From Gemmatimonadota bacterium (lineage in GTDB: Bacteria; Gemmatimonadota; Gemmatimonadetes; Palauibacterales; Palauibacteraceae): a stretch of 5,814 nucleotides of DNA. Shown here in pieces: positions 1-5,814 of this stretch. The notes under the pieces were generated by a model. The model worked only from the letters and a program-made list of their open reading frames with translations. It had not been told where the DNA came from and ran no database searches. The stretch's first letter is position 1. Each line of letters opens with the position of its first letter. The DNA lies in the NCBI GenBank assembly GCA_030601615.1, contig JAUVTH010000101.1, forward strand, positions 1 through 5,814, in the 5' to 3' direction. The translations under genes and the position numbers were made by a program.

Positions 1-49
1 TGCCCCGTTATAGTCCGACTCGCGTAACTCACCGTCAGAGCGAGGAAGA

Positions 50-883
50 ATGGCCTGGTTCCGCAAAGAGAAGCAGAAGCTCGTAGCTCAGAAGCGAGAA
101 CTCGCCGCCGACGTATGGGAGAAATGCGACGGCTGCGGGGAGATTCTGTACACGAGGCGGCTTGCTGAGAATCAGCGGGTCTGCCCGGAGTGTGGCCACC
201 ACCTCCGGATTTCGGCGCCCGAGTACGTGAACCTGCTGTTCGATGAAGGCCTGGTCGAAGAGTTCGATCCGACTATGCGATCGGCGGACCCGCTTGGATT
301 TGTGGATTCCAAGCCTTATCCCGTTCGAGTCGCTCAGGCGGAGAGAAAGGTCGGAGGGTACGACGCCGTGCTTACCGGAGTCGGCCGGATCGAAGGACGC
401 GAGGTGTGTGCGGGAGTGATGGACTTCGGGTTCATCGGCGGTTCGATGGGCTCAGTGGTTGGCGAGAAGATTGCCCGCATGGTCGAGCAAGGTGTGCACC
501 GTGCCTGTCCCGTGCTGATCGTGTCTGCCTCGGGTGGTGCCCGCATGCAGGAGGGGATCTTCTCGCTGATGCAGCTGGCCAAGACGTCCGCGGCCCTGCA
601 GCGTCTCGCCCGGGCGGGCCTTCCGTACATCAGCATACTGACGCACCCCACCACGGGCGGGGTGACGGCCAGTTTCGCGATGCTCGGCGATGTGAACCTG
701 GCGGAGCCGGGTGCCCTGATCGGGTTCGCCGGACCCCGGGTGATCAAGGAGACCATCCGCCAGGTTCTCCCGGATGGTTTTCAGCGGTCCGAATTCCTTG
801 AGGAGCACGGCATGGTGGATCGGATCGTGCCTCGCGGAGAGATGCGTGAGACCGTCGCGCTCCTCCTGCATCACATGAGTTGA
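50..883 (+). CDS. accD: Acetyl-CoA carboxylase carboxyltransferase subunit beta
   Basis: This is the beta half of the carboxyltransferase of acetyl-CoA carboxylase. With AccA it moves the carboxyl group from carboxybiotin on AccB to acetyl-CoA, giving malonyl-CoA for fatty-acid synthesis in the cytoplasm. The 277-residue product has the family layout: a basic N-terminus, a four-Cys zinc ribbon (C26, C29, C45, C48), then a crotonase-fold carboxyltransferase domain. Visible landmarks are MDFGFIGGSMGSVVGEK (about 124-140), the glycine-rich GGARMQEG (162-169), TTGGVTASFAMLGD (201-214) and IGFAGPRVIKET (about 224-235). Length is typical or slightly short. The ATG has a purine-rich GAGGAAG just upstream, close but usable, and no better start exists in the window. 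The stop overlaps the next gene, folC, a pairing also known in Enterobacteria. AccA is not in the window. The 49 bases upstream hold no recognisable gene end. Confidence 0.97.
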   Translation: MAWFRKEKQKLVAQKRELAADVWEKCDGCGEILYTRRLAENQRVCPECGHHLRISAPEYVNLLFDEGLVEEFDPTMRSADPLGFVDSKPYPVRVAQAERKVGGYDAVLTGVGRIEGREVCAGVMDFGFIGGSMGSVVGEKIARMVEQGVHRACPVLIVSASGGARMQEGIFSLMQLAKTSAALQRLARAGLPYISILTHPTTGGVTASFAMLGDVNLAEPGALIGFAGPRVIKETIRQVLPDGFQRSEFLEEHGMVDRIVPRGEMRETVALLLHHMS

Positions 884-2211
884 CGCTGCCGACTCTCCGT
901 CTGGCGGAGCGTCCTGCCGCGGCAAGTCCATTGTCCTCTGCACTGACACGCCTGCTCGAGCGCCGGCCGGCGCACCGTATCCATTGGGGTCTCGACAGGA
1001 CACGGTCGATGCTTCACTCGCTCGGCGATCCGCAGGGGGAACTGGACTTCATCCACATCGGCGGCACGAACGGCAAGGGGTCGACGGCCGCGCACGCCGA
1101 GTCGATACTCCGCGCAGCCGGACGGTTCACCGGCCTTTACACGTCCCCGCATCTGAGGGTGTTCGCCGAGAGAATCCGTATCGGTGGTGCCCTGGCCGAC
1201 CTGGTGCTGCTGGAGGACTGCGCGAGGGACGTACTTCCACTTGCCGAGAGGGAGGACGCGACATTCTTCGAGTCGACTACCGTGCTCGCGTTCGAGGCTT
1301 TTCGGCGGGCCGGGTGCCGGACCATCGTCGCGGAGGTGGGACTCGGTGGTCGACTCGACGCCACGAATGTGGTGACGCCCCGCGTGACGGTGATCACGTC
1401 GGTGGACCTCGATCACTCCGAGTACCTCGGGGACACACTGGCTGAGATAGCAGCCGAGAAGGCGGGCATCCTGAAGCACGGTGTGCCACTGGTGTCGGGC
1501 CCCCTCTCCGAAGGGCCGAAACAGGTCGTGGAGGCGAGGGCCGAGTATCTCGGGGCGCCTGTCGATACGCTGGGGGATGAATTCTCGATCGAGGATGTAG
1601 TCGTCGATCTGGCAGGCACAACCTTCACATATCGATCGAATGGCAGCATCAACGGACTCAGGGGCCGGACCCCGCTCGTGGGCGGCCATCAGGCGCGGAA
1701 TGCATCGCTCGCCATCCGGGCGCTCGAATGGTTCGACTCCGGGATGACCCATGAGCAAGTTTCACAGGGGCTGGCCGCGGTCCGCTGGCCCGGACGGTTC
1801 GAAGTTCTGTCGGCCGATGGGGGCACCTGGGTGCTCGACATCGCGCACAACGTGGCGGCCGCCAAGAACCTGGCGGCGCTTCTCGAAGCCGCGGCCCTCC
1901 CGGAACCGCTGGTATTGCTCGTTGCGATCCTCGGGGACAAACCGTGGCCGGAGATGCTCGGACCCCTTCTCTCGTCGGCCGAGACCAGCGTGTTCACGGT
2001 TGCGCCGTCGTCGCCGCCCGAAAGACGATGGAGGCCCGAAGAGGCCCTCGTTGCTGCGGGCGGTCGCAATGTGGAGGTCGAGCCAGAATTCGCGCGGGCT
2101 CTCGAGCGGGCGAGGGAACTCGCTGGTGCCGGAACGGTAGTCGTCACCGGGTCTGCCCACACCGTGGGCGATGCCAGAACACTTATCCTGGGCTCGACCG
2201 AAAAGGAGTGA
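880..2211 (+). CDS. folC: Folylpolyglutamate synthase / dihydrofolate synthase (FolC, Mur ligase family)
   Basis: This is an ATP-dependent ligase that adds glutamate to dihydropteroate and/or to reduced folates; polyglutamylation keeps folates in the cell. The 443-residue product shows the Mur-ligase-type P-loop GGTNGKGST (61-69), the TSPHL loop (88-92), EVGLGGRLDATNVV (152-165), the DHSEYLGDT segment, the AAEKAGILK segment whose Lys194 is the expected carbamylated, metal-associated lysine, and the C-terminal-domain signature DIAHN (320-324; the usual form is DGAHNP). Length fits the family (about 420-450). The chosen start is TTG, overlapping the accD stop as TTGA; it has no obvious Shine-Dalgarno, so translational coupling to accD is likely. 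A later TTG at 931 would also keep all motifs. Whether the enzyme is bifunctional or only an FPGS cannot be decided from sequence alone. Confidence 0.95.
   Translation: MTLPTLRLAERPAAASPLSSALTRLLERRPAHRIHWGLDRTRSMLHSLGDPQGELDFIHIGGTNGKGSTAAHAESILRAAGRFTGLYTSPHLRVFAERIRIGGALADLVLLEDCARDVLPLAEREDATFFESTTVLAFEAFRRAGCRTIVAEVGLGGRLDATNVVTPRVTVITSVDLDHSEYLGDTLAEIAAEKAGILKHGVPLVSGPLSEGPKQVVEARAEYLGAPVDTLGDEFSIEDVVVDLAGTTFTYRSNGSINGLRGRTPLVGGHQARNASLAIRALEWFDSGMTHEQVSQGLAAVRWPGRFEVLSADGGTWVLDIAHNVAAAKNLAALLEAAALPEPLVLLVAILGDKPWPEMLGPLLSSAETSVFTVAPSSPPERRWRPEEALVAAGGRNVEVEPEFARALERARELAGAGTVVVTGSAHTVGDARTLILGSTEKE
2201..2208 (+). promoter_or_regulatory. Shine-Dalgarno fixing the bacilliredoxin start
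   Basis: AAAAGGAG lies inside the last codons of folC and ends 7 nt before the ATG at 2216. It selects that ATG over an in-frame ATG at 2171, which would add 15 residues lying within folC and unlike the family. Confidence 0.8.
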
Positions 2212-2215
2212 GCAC

Positions 2216-2641
2216 ATGCAGTATGATCCGGAGACCGTGCGGCCGATGCGGGAGGAGCTCGTTCGTATCGGTGCGGAGGAGCTGGGCACGCCGGACGAAG
2301 TGGATCGCGCGCTCGCCGACAGCGAGGGCACCACTCTGCTCGTCATCAACTCGATTTGCGGTTGTGCAGCGGCGAACGCCCGGCCTGCCGTGGCCATCGC
2401 CACGGGGCACTCGGTGCAACCGGACCGTATCGTCACGGTCTTCGCGGGTCAGGACGTGGACGCAACCGAGCGGGCCCGTGAGCACGTTCGGGGCTTCCGC
2501 CCGTCGAGTCCGTCGATCGCCCTGTTCAACAACGGCGAGCACGTGTTCATGTTGGAGCGGCATCAAATAGAGGGCCGAGATGCCTTCGAGATCGCCGACG
2601 AGCTGAAGCGCGCGTACGATCGGTTCTGCACGCCCGACTGA
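2216..2641 (+). CDS. BrxA/BrxB-family bacilliredoxin (YphP/YqiW, UPF0403)
   Basis: This is a small thioredoxin-fold protein of 141 residues, the usual family length. The diagnostic signature is VINSICGCAAANARPA, with the CGC active-site motif at C48-G49-C50; Bacillus members read CGCAAGNARP. A further Cys lies at 138 near the C-terminus. In Bacillus these proteins remove bacillithiol from oxidised protein thiols (debacillithiolation); the same role here is inference and depends on the host making bacillithiol or using another thiol. The N-terminus (MQYDPETVRPMREELVRIG) matches the family pattern, supporting the start at 2216. It lies 4 nt after folC with its own strong ribosome-binding site and is followed by a terminator-like hairpin, so it is probably the last gene of the accD-folC transcript. 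There is no signal peptide or membrane segment; it should be cytoplasmic. Confidence 0.93.
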   Translation: MQYDPETVRPMREELVRIGAEELGTPDEVDRALADSEGTTLLVINSICGCAAANARPAVAIATGHSVQPDRIVTVFAGQDVDATERAREHVRGFRPSSPSIALFNNGEHVFMLERHQIEGRDAFEIADELKRAYDRFCTPD

Positions 2642-2670
2642 GTTGTCTCTGGACGGGCCCCGACAAGCGA

Positions 2671-2700
2671 GAGAGCGCCGGTCATGAGGCCGGCGCTTTC
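2671..2700 (+). terminator. Probable intrinsic terminator of the accD-folC-bacilliredoxin unit
   Basis: GAGAGCGCCGG (2671-2681) pairs over 11 positions with CCGGCGCTTTC (2690-2700), including one G-T wobble, around an 8-nt loop. The T-rich part is short: TTTC closes the stem and TGTT follows, so termination may be incomplete or Rho-assisted. It lies 30 nt after the bacilliredoxin stop. On the minus strand there is no T tract, so the direction is +. An in-frame ATG at 2684 that would lengthen hisS lies in this loop, which argues against that longer start. Confidence 0.8.
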
Positions 2701-2702
2701 TG

Positions 2703-2732
2703 TTGCCACCCTCCGGAGGCGCCGCATACATT
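2703..2732 (+). promoter_or_regulatory. Candidate sigma70-type promoter for hisS
   Basis: A -35-like TTGCCA (2703-2708, 5 of 6 to TTGACA) and a -10-like TACATT (2727-2732, 4 of 6 to TATAAT) are 18 nt apart, directly after the terminator. The transcript would begin about 2739-2741, at or beside the hisS ATG. A perfect 10-bp palindrome, CCTCCGGAGG (2710-2719), lies in the spacer. This is prediction by eye; the position between a terminator and a gene is the main support. Confidence 0.45.
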
Positions 2733-2740
2733 GGCGTTTA

Positions 2741-4021
2741 ATGAACATGTCCAGTCTGCCCGGGTTCCGGGACTTCTATCCGGCCGATATGGCCCTGCGG
2801 TTGCACATTGTCCGCACGTGGCGGGAAGTGGCGAGACGCTACGGATTCGTCGAGTACGACGGCCCCCCTCTCGAATCCCTCGAGCTGTACACCCGCAAGT
2901 CGGGTGAGGAGATCGTGGGCCAGCTGTACGCGTTCACCGACCAGGGTGGGCGCGAGGTCGCGTTGCGGCCGGAAATGACGCCTACGTTCGCCCGCATGGT
3001 GGCAGCCCGGGCGGCGGGGTTGCCGAAGCCGATCAAGTGGTTCTCAGTGCCACAGCTGTTCCGCCATGAGCGGCCTCAAAAGGGACGGCTTCGCGAGCAT
3101 TTTCAGCTGAATCTCGATATCGTCGGCGAGACGTCGGTGGCTTCGGATGTGGAGGTGGTCGCCGCAGCGATCGATGTCCTGCGGGAGTTCGGACTGGGCG
3201 AAGAGGACTTCGAGGTGCGTTATTCCGATCGGCGCCTGATATCGGGAATTCTCGTGGAACTCGGCGTTCCGGAGACCGGGCTTCCCGGCGCGTTCGCGGC
3301 TCTCGACAAGGCCGATCGAGAGTCGAGTGAGTGGGTGCTTGATCGCCTGGCCGAGTCGGGTGTGCCGCGAGGCGCGGCGACCGACGTGCTCGCGCTGGCG
3401 GATGTGGATCTGCAGGAGCTGGCCCATCGGTTCGGCGGATCGAGTGAGGTCGTTGACAGCCTGGAGCGGCTGCGCCGCTTTCAGACCCAGCTGGAGGCGA
3501 CGGGGCTCGGCGGTTTTGCGAGATTCGACGTGCGCCTGGTGCGTGGCCTGGCCTACTACACAGGGCTTGTGTTCGAGTTATGGGATCGCCGCGGGCGATT
3601 CCGGGCGATTTGCGGTGGTGGCCGATACGATGACCTCCTCGAGGCGGTCGGAGGGCCGGCGTTGCCGGCATTGGGATTCGGTATGGGAGACGTGGTGCTC
3701 GCCGAGCTTCTGCGCGACAGAGATCTCGTTCCGGATCTTTCCGTGGCGCTGGACGATTTCGTGGTCCACGTTTCCGAGGAGCAGTTACCCGAAGCACTGC
3801 GGATCGTCCATGCCCTTCGGGGGCGGGGTCGCCGGGTTGCCTTTGACTACCGAAGCCGTGGGGTGGCCCGACAGTTCAAGGTGGCCCACCAGGCCGGTGC
3901 GGGCAGGGTGATCGTGGTGGGCCCCGAAGAGGTAGAGCGAGGCGAGTGTGTGGTTCGAACGATGGCGACGGGAGAGGAGCGGAGGATCGGACTGGCCGAG
4001 TTGCTGGCCGATTCGTCCTGA
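2741..4021 (+). CDS. hisS: Histidyl-tRNA synthetase (class II, variant motif 3)
   Basis: This enzyme charges tRNA-His with histidine. Counted from the ATG at 2741, the 426-residue product starts with LPGFRDFYP (6-14) and carries a motif 1 region (about 36-60), LRPEMTP (75-81), motif 2 FRHERPQKGRLREHFQ (107-122), the HisRS-specific VRGLAYYTG (267-275, with catalytic Arg268), CGGGRYDDLL (291-300) and a motif 3 region GFGMGDVVL (312-320). The anticodon-binding domain (about 335-426) includes DYRSRGVARQFKVAHQAGA. The active-site and anticodon domains and the lack of a hisG neighbour favour HisRS over the regulatory paralogue HisZ. Oddities are Ala271 where Asp is usual, and motif 3 lacking the Glu-Arg pair. 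I recall similar motifs in some other bacterial HisRS, so this is probably a known clade rather than decay. A start at 2684 would lie in the terminator loop. The ATGs at 2741 and 2747 both fit the family N-terminus, and neither has a well-spaced Shine-Dalgarno. Confidence 0.92.
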   Translation: MNMSSLPGFRDFYPADMALRLHIVRTWREVARRYGFVEYDGPPLESLELYTRKSGEEIVGQLYAFTDQGGREVALRPEMTPTFARMVAARAAGLPKPIKWFSVPQLFRHERPQKGRLREHFQLNLDIVGETSVASDVEVVAAAIDVLREFGLGEEDFEVRYSDRRLISGILVELGVPETGLPGAFAALDKADRESSEWVLDRLAESGVPRGAATDVLALADVDLQELAHRFGGSSEVVDSLERLRRFQTQLEATGLGGFARFDVRLVRGLAYYTGLVFELWDRRGRFRAICGGGRYDDLLEAVGGPALPALGFGMGDVVLAELLRDRDLVPDLSVALDDFVVHVSEEQLPEALRIVHALRGRGRRVAFDYRSRGVARQFKVAHQAGAGRVIVVGPEEVERGECVVRTMATGEERRIGLAELLADSS

Positions 4022-4064
4022 CGCTCGATTGAAGAACTGATGCTGCCCGGGTGAAGGCCCAGGC

Positions 4065-4069
4065 GGAGG
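4065..4069 (+). promoter_or_regulatory. Shine-Dalgarno bearing on the proS start
   Basis: GGAGG directly abuts an ATG at 4070, leaving no spacer, so that codon is unlikely to be the true start. The next in-frame ATG, at 4082, has a 12-nt spacer, which is long but workable, and gives the N-terminus MPNGRGLTPQSEDFS, which fits the family better. Confidence 0.6.
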
Positions 4070-4081
4070 ATGACACAGAGC

Positions 4082-5542
4082 ATGCCGAACGGTAGGGGGC
4101 TGACGCCACAGAGCGAGGACTTTTCCGCCTGGTACAACGAAATCGTGCAGCAGGCCGAGTTGGCCAGCCAGTCGCCGGTACGGGGCTGCATGGTCATCCG
4201 CCCCTACGGTTATCGGATATGGGAGCTGATGCAGGGTGCGCTGGATGGGATGTTCAAGGCCACCGGCCATCAGAACGCGTACTTCCCGCTGTTCCTGCCA
4301 AAGTCCGCGCTGGACCGGGAAGCACAACACTTCGAGGGGTTTGCCCCGGAAACGGCAATTGTAACACATGCGGGAGGGGTCCAGCTCGAGGAGCCGCTCG
4401 TAGTGCGGCCGACCTCGGAAGCCATCATCTGGCCCATCCTGAGCGACTGGATTCAATCGTATCGGGATCTACCGGTACTGCTCAACCAGTGGGCGAACGT
4501 GGTCCGGTGGGAAAAGCGGACGCGCCCGTTCCTGCGTACTACCGAGTTCCTGTGGCAAGAAGGGCACACGGCACACGCCAGTGAGGAGGAGGCCGAAGAA
4601 GAAACGCGGAGGATGCTTGGAGTCTATCGCACCTTCATGGAAGATTGGATGGCCATGCCGGTGATCACGGGACTGAAGACCGATTCCGAGCGGTTCGCCG
4701 GTGCGCTGCGCACCTACGCTTGCGAGGCCCTGATGAAGGACAACAAGGGGCTACAGGCGGGAACGAGCCACAACCTGGGTCAGAACTTCGCGCGCGCGTT
4801 TGACGTCCGGTATCAGACAGAGGACGGAGAGCACGTGTTGGTGTGGAGCACTTCGTGGGGTGTGTCGACGAGGCTGATAGGCGCGCTCATCATGACGCAC
4901 GGTGATGACGCTGGCCTGATCCTGCCTCCAAAGCTCGCGCCATACGAGGTCGTTGTGGTGCCGATCTGGAGAGATGACGAGCAGCGAGAGCAGGTCTTCG
5001 AGGCCGGAGAGCGCGTTCGGGTCGAGCTGGAGAAAGCAGGCGTGCGGGTCCACGTCGACGCGCGGGAGGGCATGAATCCCGGAGCGAAGTACTATGACTG
5101 GGAGCGACGAGGCGTCCCGTTGCGCCTCGAGGTCGGGCCGCGTGACGTGCAGGCGGAAAGCGTGATGGCGGTCCGACGTGTCACGCCCGAGGGGGCCGAC
5201 CGCAAGCTTCCTCTTCCGATGGAGGGCGTGGCCGGGGTGCTGCGGGACATGCTCGACGAGATCCAGGATGAGTCGCTTGCGGCAGCCCTGGCGCGTCGAG
5301 AGTCTGCCACCGTCAGGGGGCTCGAGGACTATTCCGAGTTCCAGAGGCTCATGGAGACGGAGGGTGGCTTCGCATTCACGGGCTGGTGTGGGGAAGGCGA
5401 GTGCGAGCAGCAGGTCAAGGACGACACCAGTTCCACGATCCGGGTCATTCCGGACGAGGAATACCGGTCGCCAAATGCCCCGGTGCGGTGCTTGTGCGGA
5501 GAGCCCTCGAGGTATGAGGTCGTCAGGGCGCGGGCGTACTGA
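4082..5542 (+). CDS. proS: Prolyl-tRNA synthetase, archaeal/eukaryotic type (no INS editing domain)
   Basis: This class II enzyme charges tRNA-Pro. From the ATG at 4082 the product has 486 residues, the size of the short archaeal/eukaryotic-type ProRS rather than the roughly 570-residue bacterial type; the INS editing domain is absent. In order: LTPQSEDFSAWYNEIV near the start; VRPTSEA with the proline-pocket T-S-E (111-113); motif 2 with RPFLRTTEFLWQEGH (148-162); motif 3 with STSWGVSTRLIGALIMTHGD (about 256-275); the anticodon-binding domain (about 285-385); and a C-terminal zinc-type domain ending in Ala-Tyr, the terminal Tyr being typical of this class. Putative zinc Cys are 436, 441, 470 and 472; the last pair is CxC rather than the usual CxxC. 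A start at 4070 would add four residues. The gene follows hisS after about 50-60 nt with no terminator between, so the two are probably co-transcribed. Confidence 0.96.
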   Translation: MPNGRGLTPQSEDFSAWYNEIVQQAELASQSPVRGCMVIRPYGYRIWELMQGALDGMFKATGHQNAYFPLFLPKSALDREAQHFEGFAPETAIVTHAGGVQLEEPLVVRPTSEAIIWPILSDWIQSYRDLPVLLNQWANVVRWEKRTRPFLRTTEFLWQEGHTAHASEEEAEEETRRMLGVYRTFMEDWMAMPVITGLKTDSERFAGALRTYACEALMKDNKGLQAGTSHNLGQNFARAFDVRYQTEDGEHVLVWSTSWGVSTRLIGALIMTHGDDAGLILPPKLAPYEVVVVPIWRDDEQREQVFEAGERVRVELEKAGVRVHVDAREGMNPGAKYYDWERRGVPLRLEVGPRDVQAESVMAVRRVTPEGADRKLPLPMEGVAGVLRDMLDEIQDESLAAALARRESATVRGLEDYSEFQRLMETEGGFAFTGWCGEGECEQQVKDDTSSTIRVIPDEEYRSPNAPVRCLCGEPSRYEVVRARAY

Positions 5543-5588
5543 CATGGCAGGTTGCGGAAGAATCCCGGGCGGCGGGGGAGCCAGGGTC

Positions 5589-5610
5589 CTTCACTAACCT
5601 GTTAGCGAAG
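5589..5610. repeat. Inverted repeat upstream of the Nif3-like gene (possible operator or hairpin)
   Basis: The core CTAACCTGTTAG (5594-5605) is a perfect 5-bp inverted repeat with a 2-nt centre. It is flanked, after one mismatched base on each side, by CTTC (5589-5592) and GAAG (5607-5610), giving 11-nt half-sites with 9 of 11 pairs. It is AT-richer than its surroundings and ends 9 nt before the Shine-Dalgarno of the next gene. No T run follows, so it is not a good intrinsic terminator for proS. It could be a dimeric repressor site or an RNA hairpin in the leader; I do not recognise a known consensus. Confidence 0.5.
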
Positions 5611-5619
5611 CCCGGGTGG

Positions 5620-5625
5620 AAGGAG
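5620..5625 (+). promoter_or_regulatory. Shine-Dalgarno of the Nif3-like gene
   Basis: AAGGAG ends 6 nt before the GTG at 5632. This supports GTG as the original start even though a stop codon follows 13 codons later. Confidence 0.75.
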
Positions 5626-5631
5626 TGACAC

Positions 5632-5814
5632 GTGGCGGACCTGCAGGAATTGGTGGAGTTCCTCGATGACTAGCTCGCTGTGCGCGGTACGCCGGACTAC
5701 CCGGGGGCGTGGAACGGCCTCCAGGTATACTGCCGGTCGCCAATCGAGTCGGTGCGCGTCGCCACCGACGCGTGCCAGGCCACAATCGACGAGGCGGTAC
5801 GGGACGGGGCCCAG
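5632..5814 (+). pseudogene. Nif3-like dinuclear metal-centre protein, 5' part, with in-frame TAG at codon 14
   Basis: From GTG 5632 the reading frame gives VADLQELVEFLDD, then TAG (5671-5673), then LAVRGTPDYPGAWNGLQV and on to the window end in the same frame with no other stop. The segment around PDYPGAWNGLQV, followed by a beta strand of the type VRVATDA, matches the N-terminus of NIF3/YbgI/YqfO-family proteins, which form hexamers with a two-metal site; their cellular role is poorly defined. Only 61 codons are in view; the metal-binding histidine motif lies beyond the edge. Homologues as I recall them have Tyr or another residue where the TAG stands, so one change, TAC to TAG, would explain it. 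It may be a true nonsense mutation, a sequencing or assembly error, or (least likely) a read-through codon. A restart at GTG 5680 is possible but has no Shine-Dalgarno and would drop the first helix. The gene is 89 nt after proS. Confidence 0.72.

Noticed and set aside
9..14. TATAGT, a -10-like hexamer 35 nt before accD
   Set aside because: It matches 5 of 6 consensus bases, but any -35 would lie outside the window, so a promoter cannot be supported.
871..1758. Long open frame on the minus strand (295 codons) opposite folC
   Set aside because: It is antisense to a gene with full family motifs, its translation is rich in Arg, His and Pro with no recognisable domain, and such frames are expected opposite GC-rich genes.
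2710..2719. Perfect palindrome CCTCCGGAGG in the hisS promoter spacer
   Set aside because: Short, GC-rich palindromes are common in such DNA, and there is no second copy or known operator match. I noted it with the promoter but do not claim it as an operator.
2684..2740. N-terminal extension of HisRS from the ATG at 2684
   Set aside because: That ATG sits in the loop of the terminator hairpin, the added residues are arginine-rich and unlike the family, and the conserved N-terminus begins just after the ATGs at 2741 and 2747.
3033..3797. Long minus-strand open frame (254 codons) opposite hisS
   Set aside because: The product is dominated by Pro, Arg and Ala with no motif, and it lies entirely across the conserved HisRS catalytic domain. 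It is a shadow of codon bias.
4751..5545. Long minus-strand open frame (264 codons) opposite proS
   Set aside because: No domain signature, no ribosome-binding site that stands out, and full overlap with the motif-bearing ProRS gene.
5544..5597. Tiny 17-codon open frame between proS and the Nif3-like gene
   Set aside because: It starts 1 nt after the proS stop, is glycine-rich and has no ribosome-binding site of its own; it is most likely chance.
5560..5619. Near-repeat of 13 nt around CCCGGG (5560-5572 and 5607-5619)
   Set aside because: The two copies differ at two positions, are low-complexity GC sequence, and do not form a regular array.

Overview
The window is a GC-rich, gene-dense stretch of bacterial chromosome. 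It carries five intact housekeeping genes and the beginning of a sixth, all on the + strand and with little intergenic space. All five complete genes stop at TGA. The gene set (accD-folC, a bacilliredoxin, an atypical HisRS, an archaeal/eukaryotic-type ProRS and a Nif3-like protein) suggests a free-living heterotroph. A Gemmatimonadota-like lineage fits my recollection of the protein styles, but this is a low-confidence inference and nothing here proves the taxonomy.

Left block (1-2700): accD (acetyl-CoA carboxylase carboxyltransferase beta subunit) overlaps folC (folylpolyglutamate/dihydrofolate synthase) by four bases, through a TTG start embedded in TTGA. folC is followed after 4 nt by a small BrxA/BrxB-type bacilliredoxin with its own strong Shine-Dalgarno. 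The block closes with a clear GC-rich hairpin at 2671-2700 that looks like an intrinsic terminator. It reads as one co-transcribed unit for fatty-acid precursor supply, folate polyglutamylation and thiol redox repair.

Right block (2701-5814): just after the hairpin is a sigma70-like promoter whose predicted transcript would start at or next to the hisS ATG, so hisS may be read from a leaderless mRNA. hisS is followed after a short gap by proS. Both encode class II aminoacyl-tRNA synthetases, and each shows a local departure from textbook motifs: motif 3 lacks its Glu-Arg pair in HisRS, and the C-terminal zinc-site spacing differs in ProRS. After an 89-nt gap with a conspicuous AT-richer inverted repeat, a Nif3-like gene begins with a good ribosome-binding site. 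It is interrupted at codon 14 by an in-frame TAG and then runs off the window edge with recognisable Nif3 sequence.

I find no mobile element, CRISPR array, tRNA or rRNA, and nothing that looks like a new multi-gene system. The points most worth checking are the amber codon in the Nif3-like gene, the inverted repeat ahead of it, the promoter/leaderless hisS arrangement, and the altered HisRS and ProRS motifs.
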